64,000 nucleotides of DNA from Isoetes taiwanensis (GCA_021234155.1 JAJEKV010000023.1:3524801-3588800); one strand, 5' to 3'; positions 39,395-52,356 are shown, counted from the first letter of the stretch. A program made the numbers and translations. The notes: generated by a model not told the origin, from the sequence alone.

Positions 39395-42300
39395 TTAGTA
39401 ATTATAGAAAAGTTCATCTAATGCATCATGGGATAATAATGCATTAACCCCCTCAATCTCTTCTCGTCCTCCTCTTTTACATCCATTGCTTTCAAACATC
39501 TTTCTCTATGGTCCAAAAGCAGCAAGTATATAGCCCCAATCACACCCAGGGGTAGTTAAAAAATTCAGCAAGTGTATAAGCTTTCATGCCATGTTTATCC
39601 TTGATGTGTCATATGATGAGCATTGAAGTAGCACATGTGCCTCATCCTCAAGAGTCCCTCTGATCCACACAACTTGCGACCCTAAGCTCATGTGGAATAT
39701 CACTCCATCTCCCCAACTCCACCCCAAGCTGTGTGTGAGCTTAACCTCATCTTACATATAGCTTTGTCTCTGTTTTTAGAAATGTGTTCGTGTAAATAAG
39801 CTGGCCCCTTGTAGCATGGGATTGATATGGACCACTGTAGAACTCCTTCTTCACCCGCACCTTCTCTCCGGCACACGGGTTACATTATCCACAACCCAAC
39901 CTCGTATATTATCCTTACAATTTTCCAAATCATCCATATGCATCCCCATTTTGGCTAGCCACCCCTCTATGTCCATAAACCATCCTTTTGATGCGTGTCT
40001 CCTCCAATGCCAACCTTGGCAAACTATCATTCGACATGACATAGAGCACCTTATGCACATAATGGAGAGTCCTACAAAGTGCTTCCGCTTCCAAAGAGAG
40101 CATCCCACATTCCACTATGACATATCATATGGTGTTTGCATCTTAGTTCAAGCTTCGTACGAAAAGAATCTTTTTTGTATTTTTTCAATTTTCTTCCATC
40201 TATCAGCGCCAAACTGGCCCCCACCTCACATCCATATAGCACCACTGATTGCACCAAAGCAATATATATTTGCTTCTTCATCTTTGAAATCCCATATATC
40301 TGCTTTCCTACACTGCGTTGCATGGCATAGAGAGCCTTAAGCCCACCATCCGCTTTTTTGCTCGATTCGCTATATTCAGGTTGGGACTTTTGTCTAGAAT
40401 TAGACCAAGATACTTATAACTATCCACAATGTCAACAGGCTCTCCTTTGTAAAATACCTTTACATGATCTACCTTGGTAGCTCCAAACACTACAACCTTG
40501 GTTTTAGCCATGTTGACCCGCATGCTTTTCGTGTCACAAAATCCCTCAAGAGCATCCAAGTGCTTTTGTAGACCCGCTACACTCCTAGATAATAGAACAA
40601 CATCATCGGCATACAACAATAGTAGAAGAACATACCCATATAGAGGCGTTCCATCACCACCATTTTGGCGAGATCCAATCCTCGGTTGGTCTATGAACAA
40701 ACCAAAAAGTGTGGGCGATAGTGGGCAGCCTGCTTAACCCCCATATTGCTTTCAACATACTCATCAGCGGTGTAATGCAGGGAAGAAATTTGAACCAATA
40801 CTTTATCATAAAGTTTGGCCCTTTGCATCGTATACTCAGCGAGGCACACCAAGAGCTGACATTCTATCCACAAATGTCTTCTTCCAACCATATCAAAAGC
40901 TTTAGAAATCAACAAACAATGCATATAAAGGTTTCTTCTTACCAACCCACTGAATCCATCATGGCTCTCATGGTAACCAAATGATCTGTTGTAGACCTCC
41001 TCGCCCTAAAAACCGGCTTGCCTGTTGCTCTTACATTATGAACCTCGGACCATGTGCTTATTTTGGCGTTGACATGTTAGCAAAAAGCTTGGCATAAAAA
41101 CTACATATCATAATCATACGGTAGTTATTTGGATCAAACTCATCACGCCTTATGAAGAGGGACCACCCTATTCACTTGCCATGTGCGTGGGAAGCCTTCA
41201 AACAAAGCTGCATTGCACAACTTTACCAAGACTTCTACCACACTATCACCTGCCCATTTAAACATTTCAGCCATAAGCCCTTGAGGAATACGCTGCCTTA
41301 CCATTGGATAATCTTTGGGCCCATCCGCGTCCTCCAAAAGAAACACAAGCCCTCCTCATATGCCCCATCCATTTTTTTGTGTCTACACGGCACATGATAG
41401 AGATGTCTAATATGATTCATCAAAGCACCAACCTCTACCATTGTACTCGGTTTTTGGGAAGGTTTCAATCTATTCCAAAACTTTTTCGGATATGCCAATA
41501 ATTGCGTGACCATCGCTCATGTTTCTTATGCAAATAAGCCCGTTTCTTCCTCTTAACCATTCTGATGTACTCCCTTCTTGCCAAGGCCTTCGCATCCCCT
41601 TTTGCTAATTTAAATTGTCTTCTTTGCATCCTGCATTCATAGTCAAACCAACCATTGCAAGGCAGCCCCATTCTCTGCACATGCGACACAAAACATGTAT
41701 TAGCGATTCAAGAACCATCGGTAAGGGCATGGTGGGTTAAATCGCATTAGTTGGCCATGTGATAGTAGAGGCATTTTAGCTTTGTACATATCAGATTTAT
41801 CATACCTCATAATAGGTTTAAGGAGTGCTTGTGACACAACCTTATGCTTAGACAAACTAGCAATGCAAAGGTCAGAAAAAAAGGCTCATGATCGATTCAA
41901 TATTATCTTTCCCAATAGCAAAATTTACAACTTGTTGAATAAAAGGGCTTAGCTAAGACATAATCCACCACACTTGCCCCTCTGCATGTAAGTGCTCGAT
42001 CACGGAAAACTGTCAATGCCATTATAAATAACCAGATTTAACCATTTGCAAAATGTTAGAACATGATTCCCCCCTGCGGGGAAGGCCACCGAATTTTGTC
42101 ATCGATTTCCTGCTCAACCAATTTCGCCAATTGGTGTCATCTAGCATTTCTACCCACTCTGGCTCTCCCTCCATACTTACCATGGCAGCCTGCCTCTGTG
42201 AAGTTCGTCCATTGAAATCTCCCATCAATAAAACCTCCCCTGTATCACAAAAGAAAACAACATCCTGCTCCAACTGCGCAAAAGGATCATCTCTATCCAC

Positions 42301-42688
42301 TTCACCTGAATTATATACCGGAGACCCTCGCGGTGGATAATAACATCCAGCAATATATACGTTGCCAAATTGCCCTGGCACACTAATCCAAATGCACTGC
42401 AGAGTTGCTTTTGGAAAAAGAACTGTAACTAAATGTAACTAAATGCACAAATCCATGCCTAACAAAGCATGCAATGCCACCGTAACTCTTGTATCTCCAT
42501 CCTTTTGGGGACCAAACAGAATGCATCATCTTAAAACCATTAATTTCAGGCAGACCAGATTCCTCATGCTCACCTGTCTCAAGAAAGAAAACAATATCTA
42601 TATTTGCAAGTATACTACTCATAGTAGTTATCTTTTCATGTGTCAGAGTATTAATATTCCAACACATCACCCTGGCGGTGGCAAATTC
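39395..42688 (-). pseudogene. LINE A ORF2, copy 2: endonuclease-reverse transcriptase, frameshifted
   Basis: The endonuclease starts MMCWNINTLTHEKITTM (42,670) with DIVFFLETGEHEESGLPEI and GGIACFVRHGFV, then VYIAGCYYPP and LLMGDFNGRTS (about 42,205-42,240). RT blocks are WQVNRVVPLHK (about 41,150), ISKAFDMVGRRHLW (about 40,880) and LLYADDVVLLSRS with an intact YADD (40,602-40,613). DSYKYLGLILDKSPN (about 40,390) and a thumb block ALVQSVVLYGCEV (about 40,250) follow. This copy's YADD uses GCC for Ala, which makes no CAG, and it is undamaged in both copies. Frameshifts separate the blocks. Confidence 0.88.
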
Positions 42689-43834
42689 CTATGCTATGCT
42701 CTCGATGCGACACCATCCACCACTACTCGTCCCTTCCTCCAAACAACCTTGACCATTCTTTTTGCTTCCTTGAATTTCAAAAAGTTCCTTTTTATGTTCT
42801 TCATATTGATCTTTTGTCATATCTTCATTCACCCAAACTCCCTCTCCTTTTAACATTGCCTTTTTCCTCAATATTTCCATTTTAGACTCTCTATTTGCAA
42901 ATTTGACCACAATATGCCGTGCATTTCCAGCAGGCTTACCAACTCTGAATGCCTCCAAAATTCTACAATCCTCGCATTGCATCTTTTCAGAAAAGAAAGC
43001 GCTCACCTTGGATGCGGTATTCTCCTTTGGTTCTTACGGAAGACCCACCAAGCGGACATTTAGGCTTCGATTGCGCTTATCTTGTTCCTCCATGAAAGCT
43101 GCAAGTGTTTGATTGTGTTGTTTTTGGGCTGCCATGAACGAAGATAGCTGCTGCTGCAATTGATTTGTACTATCATCTTCTTCTCCGTCGGTCTTTGGAA
43201 TCATCATCATCATGCACTTTTGTGCCATTTCATTTTGAATCTGCCCTTAAAATCAGAAAATTCAGACCTCATTTGACTCTTGAAAGCCTCAATTCCGCAT
43301 TCATTTGCTCCAAGAAAGACTTCTTGAGATCTTGGATGATCGAATCTCTTTACCAAATTTGATGGCAGCTTGTATTGTCCCTTGTATAGCTTCCAATAAC
43401 TCTTGTTTCAGATTTCCCATGAACATAGCTTGATAGGTAGCTATGGAAGAAGGATCGAGCCGCCCACAATACCCACCGCTTTTAGATCAAGATCATGGGC
43501 TCTTTGTAGAAAGCGAGCCGGGCCGAATCCCTGTTTGGGGGCTGCCACCATCCCAGCAGGGGCTGCCAAAATCCCTGTTTAGGGGGCTGCGTGCTGCTGC
43601 CCAACCTGCTGTACAACATCACGCACCACACCTCCATGAAATCTGCGGCGGTCCACCGGTTTGGGCGGCGCCAGTCGGAATCATTACGTCGGATGTGGAC
43701 ATGGCTAAAACAGGTTTTTAAAGCTTTCTTTGCATTGGTAACATTAACATCCTTGGGCGCATCCTGTTCCATTATTACGGGAACCCACGAAGACCAACCC
43801 CATCTCCCTTCTTTGCCCTAGTCTTGGTCGACAT
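42689..43834 (-). pseudogene. LINE A ORF1, copy 2, nearly readable
   Basis: The C-terminal 106 residues read well: FFSEKMQCEDCRILEAFRVG, GNARHIVVKFANRESKMEIL, then GEGVWVNEDMTKDQYEEHKK. The latter pattern (a basic RRM-like fold then VNEDLTK) is typical of ORF1-type C-terminal domains. Upstream, QQQLSSFMAAQKQHNQTLAA suggests a coiled coil. The start MSTKTRAKKGDGVG is at 43,834. It ends at UAG (42,689-42,691); here one indel downstream puts ORF2 out of frame, whereas copy 1 is in frame. Confidence 0.8.
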
Positions 43835-44022
43835 TTCCAACACCATCAACAGTCGAAAAATGCCAATTACAGACTGCCAAACTGATTCAAAAGTATTGAT
43901 GTTATACACCGTTAGAAAAGAGCTCGGAATAAGCTTTCCAGCGAGCCCAACCTCGTTGCAATCGACCACCGTGTGTGAGCTATGGCTTGCTGAAGTTCCA
44001 ATGAAACCCTAGCACCCGGCGT

Positions 44023-44023
<1 letters not shown>

Positions 44024-44091
<68 letters not shown>
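44024..44091. repeat. (AG)n between LINE B and LINE A, copy 2
   Basis: About 34 units, against about 41 in copy 1. Confidence 0.98.
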
Positions 44092-44094
<3 letters not shown>

Positions 44095-44100
44095 TTTATT

Positions 44101-44135
44101 ATGTCTATGGGAGGCCTCTAAGGCCTATTAGACAA
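44101..44135 (-). promoter_or_regulatory. LINE B 3' stem-loop, copy 2
   Basis: GTCTA/TAGAC outside and AGGCC/GGCCT inside on the minus strand. Confidence 0.7.
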
Positions 44136-44142
44136 CAAGTGA

Positions 44143-47100
44143 TCACATGTCATCATAAAATAATAGATGAGTTTCTGCATCCTCATCTAGCTCATCACTC
44201 TCACTCAATACCTCCTCCTCACATACAATAGTGTCTCCATGTAGAGACTCTAAATATGTCTTCCTAAATGCCAAAAGTTCTATCATGTATTTCCCTAGTA
44301 CATCCCCATGTACTGTGAATAATGTAGGGAGGTCCTCAAAATGTATATCATAGTCATCCCTTAGTGTCTTATATGCCTCACATTCAAGCAATGTATGGCA
44401 TTCATCCTCTACTTTCCCCTTATCACATAACCTGCAGTATCTCTGATCACGAGGGATGATATTACCCCATCTTCCCACCTCTACCCCCAAATGATGAGAG
44501 CTCAGCCTTAGTCTACAAATTACTTGCCTTTTTTTAATAGAGATTGTCACGCAAATGTACGGGTGATTCGGTTTGTGGATTAACATTCGGTCTATAAAAA
44601 GCATTTTTTGTCTTGGTTGTGACCATAGCTTTTTAGAAATCTGTTACGATAACCAATTCCTAATATCGTTAGTTTCAATAGCCAACATCTCATCCCATTG
44701 GATCCCCACTTATGGAGCCATCTTTTTGCATCATTGAATGCCCTTATCTTCGAAGCCAAGAATACCTTATAGGTCATTCTAGATACATCCATCAACATCA
44801 CCTTTTTCATGTATAAAACACATCGATAAGAGCTTCACCTTCTAAGGGTAAGAAACCACTTTACGTTAACATCATAGCATCACGAGGAGTGCGCCTTTAT
44901 TCCCAGTTCTACTCGTAGGAATTTCTTCAATACTGTTCAATGTCTTCCCACAAGCATTGAGGAAAGGCTGAGCCCCCCATATCTCACATCCATAAAGAAC
45001 TACGCTTTGCACTAAAGCCTTAAAAGTTTTACCTTTAAGTTCCAAGACCACAAATGGATCCGTCTACACATGCTGCGAGGCGTATAATGCTTTACGTCCT
45101 CGATATCCTCGTGCTATACGGGCATTCCATCTATGATTCTGTGAAAGATAAGTCCTAAATATTTATCATTATCCTGAGACAATTACCTTGTTTCCTTTGT
45201 ACTCAAAATTCTGCTCTTGTTTCAGCACCCCCCCGTCATGATATGTGTCTTATCTAGATTCACTTGCATTCTGTGCGATCACAAAAGGTAGCGGGTTATC
45301 TAATTGTTCACGCATTTGATTTTTAGAGCGAGACATGAGTACTACATCATCGCATACATCAACAATTGGATCACATATCCATTTATTTCCATCCCTCTGG
45401 GCTATTTTCCTTCATCCATACCTCAAGGCTATCGATAAAGATGCCAAATAATGTCGGAGACATCGGGCACCCAGCTTCACGCCCATATTGCTGCTGATAT
45501 ATTCATTTGCTTCTAAAGAAAAAGGGTGTGATAGCTGAACCGATATTTTGTTCATATAATATCTTAAGCGCATTACGGGGTTCTTGTGGGACTTGTAATG
45601 CTTGCATGCGCTCCCATAGGTGACTTCTAGGTACCTTATCAAAGGCCTTCACGAAATCTCGAATGCTAGAAAGACCGGTTTCTTGAGCCTTTTTGTTTTA
45701 TCAAGAACCGTCTTAAGCACTAATAAATGGTCCAGCGTTGATCTCCCAGCTCGAAATCCAGCTTGAGATTCTGCCCTCTTATTATGATTCTCTACCCATT
45801 TATCCAGTTTTCGCTGTATAATTGTTGCAAATAATTTCGCAAAAACATTGCTTACCATTATAGTTCTATAGTTGTTTGCATCCTCCTTGGATCGCTTTTA
45901 TAAATTGGCACAACCGATTTAAATTCGGACTTACGGAAATCCGCTACCGCAAAGCTTCATTCATCAACCGGATTAGTAGTGGCTGTAGCTTAGCTCCAGC
46001 CCACTTCAAATGCTCTGCGCACAACCCTCGAGAGTCTCTGGCTTTACCATTTGCCATGGCTTTCAGTCCCTCTCTTACATCGTCTGCTGAGACAATAAGG
46101 TCTGATTTTTGTTTGCCAACATCCTCACGTACTCTGCATAATGATATAATTTGTAAACATGTTGCCATAAATCATTAAGCGTCAAAGCGGGATAACAGAT
46201 TTTACGTATCCTTTCAATGCATTCAAAAACATTTCGGCTCGCCAAAATTTATTACATAAAGTGAATTGCACGCTAGCTATGTATCTTCTTTTTTTTCCTC
46301 GGACCAGCCCTTTGTATTTTGCTTTGAGCTGAATTTTCTGATCTGAACTTGCCTTCGCCATTCTAATTTTGCTTCTTTACATTCGATCAAACCATGCATT
46401 TGCATGGTAGCCCTTCTTGGGACTCTGTAAGGGATGAAGGTTTCTCGGCTCTTTGCGTCTAATACTTCCACCCGGTGATTATTTAACACATTTAGATCTC
46501 CATCCCATGTTGGGACCATCATCATGTGTTCTATCGGGTTTTGTAACCTTCTTTAAAATTAAAATTCATGTTATAGCCCTGTCTTTGATCCTTATTATTA
46601 TCCGGTGACATGTTTGAGCCAGCGATTTTTTTATATTGAAGCGCAAAGCACAATGATCGATTCTAACTCTTCATTCCCTATTATAAAATTGCTGATGCTA
46701 TCTTGCTTCTTGGATATTATCAAATAATCGGTGATTGCTTCTCTTCCCTCTGGTATTTTTTTTACGAACACGGGAATCATTTGGAGTCCATTGCATATTA
46801 ATAAGTTTGCCTTTGCTACAAAGATCAAGAATTGCCTTCCTACTTTTCGTAGTCACGAATCTTTAGAAATTCTCTTCTGCCCCTTTGTTTGTTCATCCTC
46901 GCCATCGTCTCTAGCCAAAGCGGATCTTTATCACCACAGAATATTGCAGACTGCGCATCACCTATTCGAGCATTGAAGTCACCTGTCAACAGAATATGGC
47001 CCTTCTCCTGATATGTCATGATGTCATTTTCTAGAGCAAAGAAAATATCTTCTTCCCCATGTTCGATATGTGCATATACATTTTTGTGTTTTGGTGCAAA

Positions 47101-47445
47101 ATAACAAACTGCCATCATATATGGACCTCGGCCTGTCATCAATTCCAGCCAAATATACTGTCCGTTTACATCCTTTTTAATTCCTCTGATCATATTCTTA
47201 CATTCCGGTCTAACATAGCAAGCAATACCGCCATTTCCCATTTCCCCGGCTTTAAACCTCTTGTTATAAACTGAATAAACCATGTCAAAATGATCGATCT
47301 CTGGTAGGGCATAGAGGTCGATTTCCTTTGTTTCTACAAAACATATTATATCTACTTCTGCCAGCATTTCCTTCATACTCAGAACCTTATCTATTGTAAG
47401 CCGGTTGATGTTCCAGACTACAATTTTAAGGTCCTCCCCGAATCC
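44143..47445 (-). pseudogene. LINE B ORF2, copy 2: endonuclease-reverse transcriptase
   Basis: About 1,100 codons with several frame breaks. The endonuclease starts at once after the stop: seven codons then IVVWNINRLTIDKVLS (about 47,375-47,425). IICFVETKEIDLYALPEI, GGIACYVRP, AVCYFAPK and ILLTGDFNARIGD (about 46,970) follow. The first ATG lies beyond the WNIN strand, so an AUG start would lose a catalytic part. RT: EGLKAMANGKARDSRGLC (about 46,040-46,090), QAGFRAGRSTLDHLLVLK (about 45,730), MSDIIWHLYR-region motif B out of frame, and motif C lacking one base at CATCATCGCATA (about 45,345). The end is intact: RLRLSSHHLGVEVGRWGNII (about 44,470-44,520), the knuckle C-X2-C-X9-H-X4-C (44,380-44,436), ALLAFRKTYLESLHG-like sequence and SESDELDEDAETHLLFYDDM. 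Confidence 0.88.
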
Positions 47446-47448
47446 CTA
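47446..47448 (-). promoter_or_regulatory. In-frame UAG between LINE B ORF1 and ORF2 (possible readthrough site)
   Basis: Codons GTG GGA TAG GGA TTC GGG on the minus strand. The next codons stay open into the endonuclease with no AUG before its first catalytic strand. Confidence 0.6.
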
Positions 47449-48141
47449 TCCCACTACTACCTTCCCTTTTACCCATTTTAGAATTTTGGTTCTTGGTCTT
47501 TGCCTCCTTGAATCGACTAATTCCTGTTTTTTCTCCTGTAATTGGTCTTTGGTAAGGTCTTCATTCAGCCATATAAGCTTCCCTTTCAATTTAAACCGCT
47601 GTCTCAATATCTTGTTTTTGTCTTCCTTATTTCCAAATTTCACTAAGACATGCCTTGTTCCCTGTTCCTTCTTACCAATCCGGAATGCCTCCATCACATT
47701 CACATCATGCACTTGAAGCTCTTCTCCGAAGAATTTTAAACAGGTTTCCTTTGTCTTCTCTTGGTCTTCTTCGGGAAGACCCACAATCCGGATATTGTAG
47801 GCCCTGTATCTTCTCTCCTGTGCTTCAACATACTCCTCAAATGCATTCTTCAACTTGGTTACATCCTCCTCATCTTGTTTATCCTGTTTTGTCTCATTCA
47901 AATCATGTATTTCAGATTTACTTGACCGACTTACGCCTTAATATGCTCGAAATCCTTCCTCAAGCTGTTCATTTTCCATTCTTAAGCCTTGGATTTCGGC
48001 CATCAATTTGTCTTCCCTGACTGCTGCCTCCTTCCGGAATGATACCAATTCCGTCCAAAGATCCTTCAAGGATATCTCTGCATCCCCATCAGAGTCGGTC
48101 TCCATGTTTTTGAATTTCTTCGATTGCTTTTTAGATCCCAT
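47446..48141 (-). pseudogene. LINE B ORF1, copy 2 (one lesion)
   Basis: About 231 codons from MGSKKQSKKFKNMETDSDGD at 48,141 to UAG at 47,446-47,448. Residues 1-20 are basic. Residues about 35-62 (VREDKLMAEIQGLRMENEQL) and 85-105 (KNAFEEYVEAQERRYRAYNI) are coiled-coil-like. IRIVGLPEEDQEKTKE opens an RRM-like domain, and a C-terminal domain follows with VMEAFRIGKKEQGTRHVLVK and LIWLNEDLTKDQLQEKKQEL. A single stop near residue 69 (about 47,935) is absent in the same place in copy 1 and is probably a small indel. This family of proteins binds element RNA and packages it with ORF2. Confidence 0.82.
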
Positions 48142-48170
48142 GTCTCTGTCTGCGCCAAAATCAGCGCCCT

Positions 48171-48222
<52 letters not shown>
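48171..48222. repeat. (AG)n at the 5' side of LINE B, copy 2
   Basis: About 25 units with one AA interruption at 48,181; CT on the LINE sense strand. Confidence 0.98.
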
Positions 48223-48226
<4 letters not shown>

Positions 48227-48371
48227 TTGGCCACATGCGGACTTAGAGATTACGAGAGACAATACGAGAGATGGGAGAAGGGGAGAGATGGGTGAGAGTG
48301 GGTTTTCTTGACTCTCACCTCGAGAGACAATTTGCCCTTAACAACAGTTAGGGGCGTTTTCATTCCTTTTG
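48223..48371 (-). promoter_or_regulatory. Hairpin leader of the B-A array, copy 2
   Basis: On the minus strand: GCCCCTAAC ... GTTAAGGGC (48,334-48,355), AAATTGTCTCTCG, a second hairpin with 9-bp arms GGTGAGAGT/ACTCTCACC (48,291-48,319), CTCTC-rich sequence, then CGCATGTGGCCAAGGC and the CT tract. It corresponds part by part to the F and H leaders, although the second hairpin has a different sequence. Confidence 0.72.
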
Positions 48372-49410
48372 GCTGTTAAAGGGAAGGCGTCGGAAGTTTT
48401 TGTTTTTTGGCATCCCCTTCGTGATTCCGGCAACAAGGGCCCTTTTTGGGTACTCTGTTTTTTAGTACAATATGCTTCGGCTTAGAAGAACAGGCAAGCC
48501 CTGGGTATTCTTCTTTAGGACGTCTAAGCCCAAAAAGCAAGATTCCGGCATCAAGCCTAATTCCGTTTGAATCCGAGCCTAATTGAAGCAATTTTGATCC
48601 CGAGCCTAATTGAATCCCTCTCTCTTCCGGCAAGCCTAATCCCGAGCTCAAAATTGAAATGGTATGCTCTGCATAGCAGAGTTTGAGGTCAAAACTCTGC
48701 AGGGGAAGCAAGGGGAGGCTATGGCATCGGCTGCGAAGTCTGTGCTTCATTAAGGAATCAGCCATGTTTCCGTTTCTAGAAAAGCCCTATCTTTATTTTT
48801 GCAAGAAACACATTTGTTTGTGAGAAAAGACGGTCGCGTTTGAGCGAAGACAGCATAAAGAGCAAGCTGCCGTTGCAGGAATTAACAGAAAGACGTCCAA
48901 GCTGCCGTTGCAGGAATTAACAGAAAAAAAAACCAAGGTCATGAATTGTCTATTTAAAATTTTACAGTGCAGGCAAATATTTTCTGATGGACGCTTTTTT
49001 ATGCTTTAGAATGTCGTTGAAACAGCCTAAATCCGCAAGAAAAGCTAGCTATAAGCTGGATCTAAGGTAAAATTTATCTGTTTTCTTATGATTCGCTGCT
49101 TCTGCTTCTTTGCCACAGGATTCGCCCTTATGATTTGCTGCCGTTTACTTCATTTCATATGCTTCCTTGCTGCTTCACAACAATGGCATAGCGCCTCAGC
49201 CCCCTCAGCTCTGAAAATCCTCAGCCATCTTCCATAGCCGCATGCCTTGTAGTGCTCGTAGCTTCCATAGCCGCATGCCTTGCAGTGCTCGTAGAAGAAG
49301 AGGAGAAACAAAAAGGTTAACCCAAAAAAAATCCGGCCGGCTTTGTTAACGGTTTTATTTTTGCTCCCTAACGGGCTAGTTAAGAGACGAGAGATAATTA
49401 TCTCTCATTG
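48372..49410. other. Spacer with short direct repeats
   Basis: No gene is recognised. Two short direct repeats are clear: 48,863-48,891 with 48,898-48,927 (AAGCTGCCGTTGCAGGAATT) and 49,229-49,260 with 49,262-49,293 (CTTCCATAGCCGCATGCCTT). The minus-strand frame at 48,376-48,765 is low-complexity and is lost in copy 1. Confidence 0.6.
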
Positions 49411-50018
<608 letters not shown>

Positions 50019-51090
50019 AGGAGAGAGTAATATCTTGCCGCCTAACAAGGCCTGGTAAGGGGGGGAAAAGAATACGGCCAAGTTTTCCAAGCTAAAACTT
50101 TTTCCGAAGTGCCCTTTTTCTCTAGAGTGCCCACGAGCAGTTTGCTTTCTTTGTGAGCGAATAGTCATGAACAGATCGGATTTGAAGCAGGAGAAAGAAA
50201 GGTCGGATTTGAATAGATCGGATTGGATATCCTATGGCGAAGAAAGAAAAACTCTGTAGCATGCATGGTCAGTCTAAAAACGGTCGCGGAGCGAAATAAA
50301 ATAGGAAAAACATGAACAGATTTCGAAAATCTATTCCCCTTCAAGCTTTTCTTCTAATTTCTTTTTCAAGCTTTTGGGTGCATATGAGGCGATGGCACTC
50401 AACCCTTCATCTCTGGCCATGGAATAGACTGTATAATGATGCATTGGAAATAGGGGCTGCCCTATAATTTCTTGTTTGCCCTCTTTTTTTATGGCTATTG
50501 GCTATGGAGGCAACATCTACAGTGGGTCGATTGGTAGTATATCTGAGCTTCCCAATGACATCTACTTTGAATCAATCATGGCTGTTATGAAATCCCTTCC
50601 CATTTATTCTTCTTGAATTATTCGAGCTTTTGTTTTCGATGGGGATTTCAATGTTTTTGATGTTGTAGCGAGAATCGAGATGATTCCTTCTTTATTTTTT
50701 AATTTTTGTTGTCGGCTGCCTTTGATCAAACTCAAATGAGAACATGAGAATAGAACCACGACTTCAAATTTGAACATGGCATATCGCGTTTTTCCAAAAC
50801 ATTAGAACCAGGGGCCTTTTCTTACCTTGCCGGGTTATGGCACATGCATAGCTATCGACTTGACATGGCTTAGGACACAAACGAGGGCTTAACATTGCAT
50901 GATCTGCTAAAAGGAAGAAGGAGCCGCATAGCCATAGTCGTCTGATACCTTATAGCTAGAAGAAACGCCATAGCCAGAAGGCTTGCCCTTTGCCGTAGAA
51001 GACAAGGCAACAGAACCCAAAAATATCACGAGGCCCCAAAAACTTTTACGGGCTCGAAAACTAAAACCAAAACTAACAAGTCAAGTATAA
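50019..51090. other. Spacer, no gene seen
   Basis: Counterpart of 19,216-20,178. AT-rich; no coding frame, RNA gene or repeat structure that I can support. Confidence 0.6.
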
Positions 51091-51239
51091 TGGAAACGCC
51101 CCTAACAGCAATTAGGGGCAAATTGTCTCCCAATGCGAGAGTCCACTAAGTGGACTCTCGCACATCTCTCATTAACACTCCTCTCAAATTGTCACTCAAC
51201 TCGTCTCTCATTATCTCTCGGCTCGCATGTGGCCGACGC
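51091..51239 (+). promoter_or_regulatory. Hairpin leader of the F1-F2 array, copy 2
   Basis: Starts ATGGAAACGCC. Hairpin 1 is 51,098-51,119 (GCCCCTAA ... TTAGGGGC). Then comes AAATTGTCTC. Hairpin 2 is a perfect palindrome with 13-base arms (GCGAGAGTCCACT, one-base centre) at 51,135-51,161. CTCTC-rich sequence ends CTCGCATGTGGCCGACGC and joins CT at 51,240. The ORF1 start follows about 30 bases later. Confidence 0.75.
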
Positions 51240-51255
51240 TTCTCTCTCTCTCTCT
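51240..51255. repeat. Short (CT)n before LINE F1
   Basis: About eight CT units, with a second CTCTCTCT at 51,272-51,280 just before the ORF1 start. Confidence 0.9.
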
Positions 51256-51285
51256 AGGGAAAAAGCTAGAATCTCTCTCTAGGGT

Positions 51286-52356
51286 ATGGCGCAGCAGGGG
51301 AAAGCGCCCAAGAAGGGATTGTCTAAATCTGATGCCAAAACTGAAGGAAAATCTGATGGGCTTCTGGAAAATCCATCGGGCATGGCTAAATCTGATGTTA
51401 AGACAAAAAACAAGGACATTTGTGACAGATGTTGCGGAAGAAGTCGCGGCAGCTACTATTGTTCCAAAAAAAAAATAAAAAAGCAAAAGGGGCCGTTGCC
51501 ACACAAGTGAAGAAAGCGGAGCCAGCAGAAAGCGATGAATCAGTAGAATCAGATATGCTTCTAGCTCTGCCGAAATTGGAGAAACCGGACTGCAGGATGA
51601 ACCAGGGGCAGCTAAAATGCAAGGCTTCATTTCCAAATCTGTTTTTCAGTGTCTAGATGCAAATCTGGCTGGAGGTCTGTTGCAGCAAGAGATCATGCAA
51701 AATATCAGGAATGTAATTACCCAATCCATTCACGAAGTCTTGGCCGTGGCAGTAAAGGACTTGATTCTAGAGATGAAATCAACAATTGCAAGGGATGTTA
51801 AATCAGAAATGGATAAGGTTCGGGTTCCAGAATGATATTGCACTTTTTAAAATAGAAGTTAAGAAAGAATTGGAGCAGTTTGATCAAGATGAATCAGAGG
51901 AGGATGTGGAAACACCAAAAGAGGAGGACACGACTATCTCTGAGCTATCACAGAAGCTTGCAAGCTTTATGGAAGAGCAGGAAAGGAAAAATTGAGCGCT
52001 CAATTTGAGGTTAGTTGGCTTGCCAGAAACTCATAATGAAAAAACAAAGACTGTAGTAGAAAATTTTTTCAAGGAGAAGATCTGATTGATGAAATTTTGG
52101 TATAATAGATGCATTTGGGTAGGAAAAGCGGCGAGAATGGACCAGGCACATCATAGTAAGGTTTCGAGATAAGGATCACAGATGGTGTGTGCTTAAAAAC
52201 AGGGCTGCTCTAAAAGGTGAGAACGTTTGGATTAATGAAGATTTAACAAAGGAGCAGCTTGCCCTCCACAAAGAAGAAATCAGGAAATTTAAAGAAGCAA
52301 GAAGTCAAAAGAAAAAAGTCTCGTGGAAGCGAGGGAAGGTGATCGTTGATAATTAG
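51286..52356 (+). pseudogene. LINE F1 ORF1, copy 2
   Basis: Starts MAQQGKAPKKGLSKSDAKTE at 51,286, a Lys-rich N-terminus. Later blocks in shifted frames are ASFPNLFFSVLDANLAGG-like sequence, KDLILEMKSTIARDVKSEMD, an acidic coiled coil (ELEQFDQDESEEDVETPKEE; LSQKLASFMEEQERKN), then NLRLVGLPE and GENVWINEDLTKEQLALHKE (about 52,220-52,285). It ends VIVDN at UAG (52,354-52,356). At least four indels break it. The size, about 350 codons, is longer than ORF1 of B. Confidence 0.78.
52354..52356 (+). promoter_or_regulatory. In-frame UAG between LINE F1 ORF1 and ORF2
   Basis: Codons GAT AAT TAG GGA. The distance from the stop to the endonuclease start MWSINML is 26 bases here and 28 in copy 1; 27 would be in frame. 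Confidence 0.45.

Larger units (their letters stand above)
39313..44023 (-). mobile_element. LINE A, copy 2
   Basis: Counterpart of 8,656-13,406, with the same parts in the same order. The 3' stem-loop is 39,349-39,381. ORF1 is less broken than in copy 1, ORF2 about equally broken. Confidence 0.9.
44092..48170 (-). mobile_element. LINE B, copy 2 (best-preserved LINE in the window)
   Basis: Sense order: CT tract, about 30 bases, ORF1 (48,141-47,446), UAG, ORF2 (47,445-44,143), 3' stem-loop (44,101-44,135), AATAAACTTT and CT. Total about 4.1 kb. Confidence 0.92.

Noticed and set aside
48376-48765. 129-residue minus-strand frame
   Set aside because: Low-complexity sequence built on short repeats, lost in the matching region of copy 1, with no family resemblance.
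51098-51119. CCCTAAC in the leader hairpin as interstitial telomere repeat
   Set aside because: A single occurrence that is part of an inverted repeat, not a tandem array.
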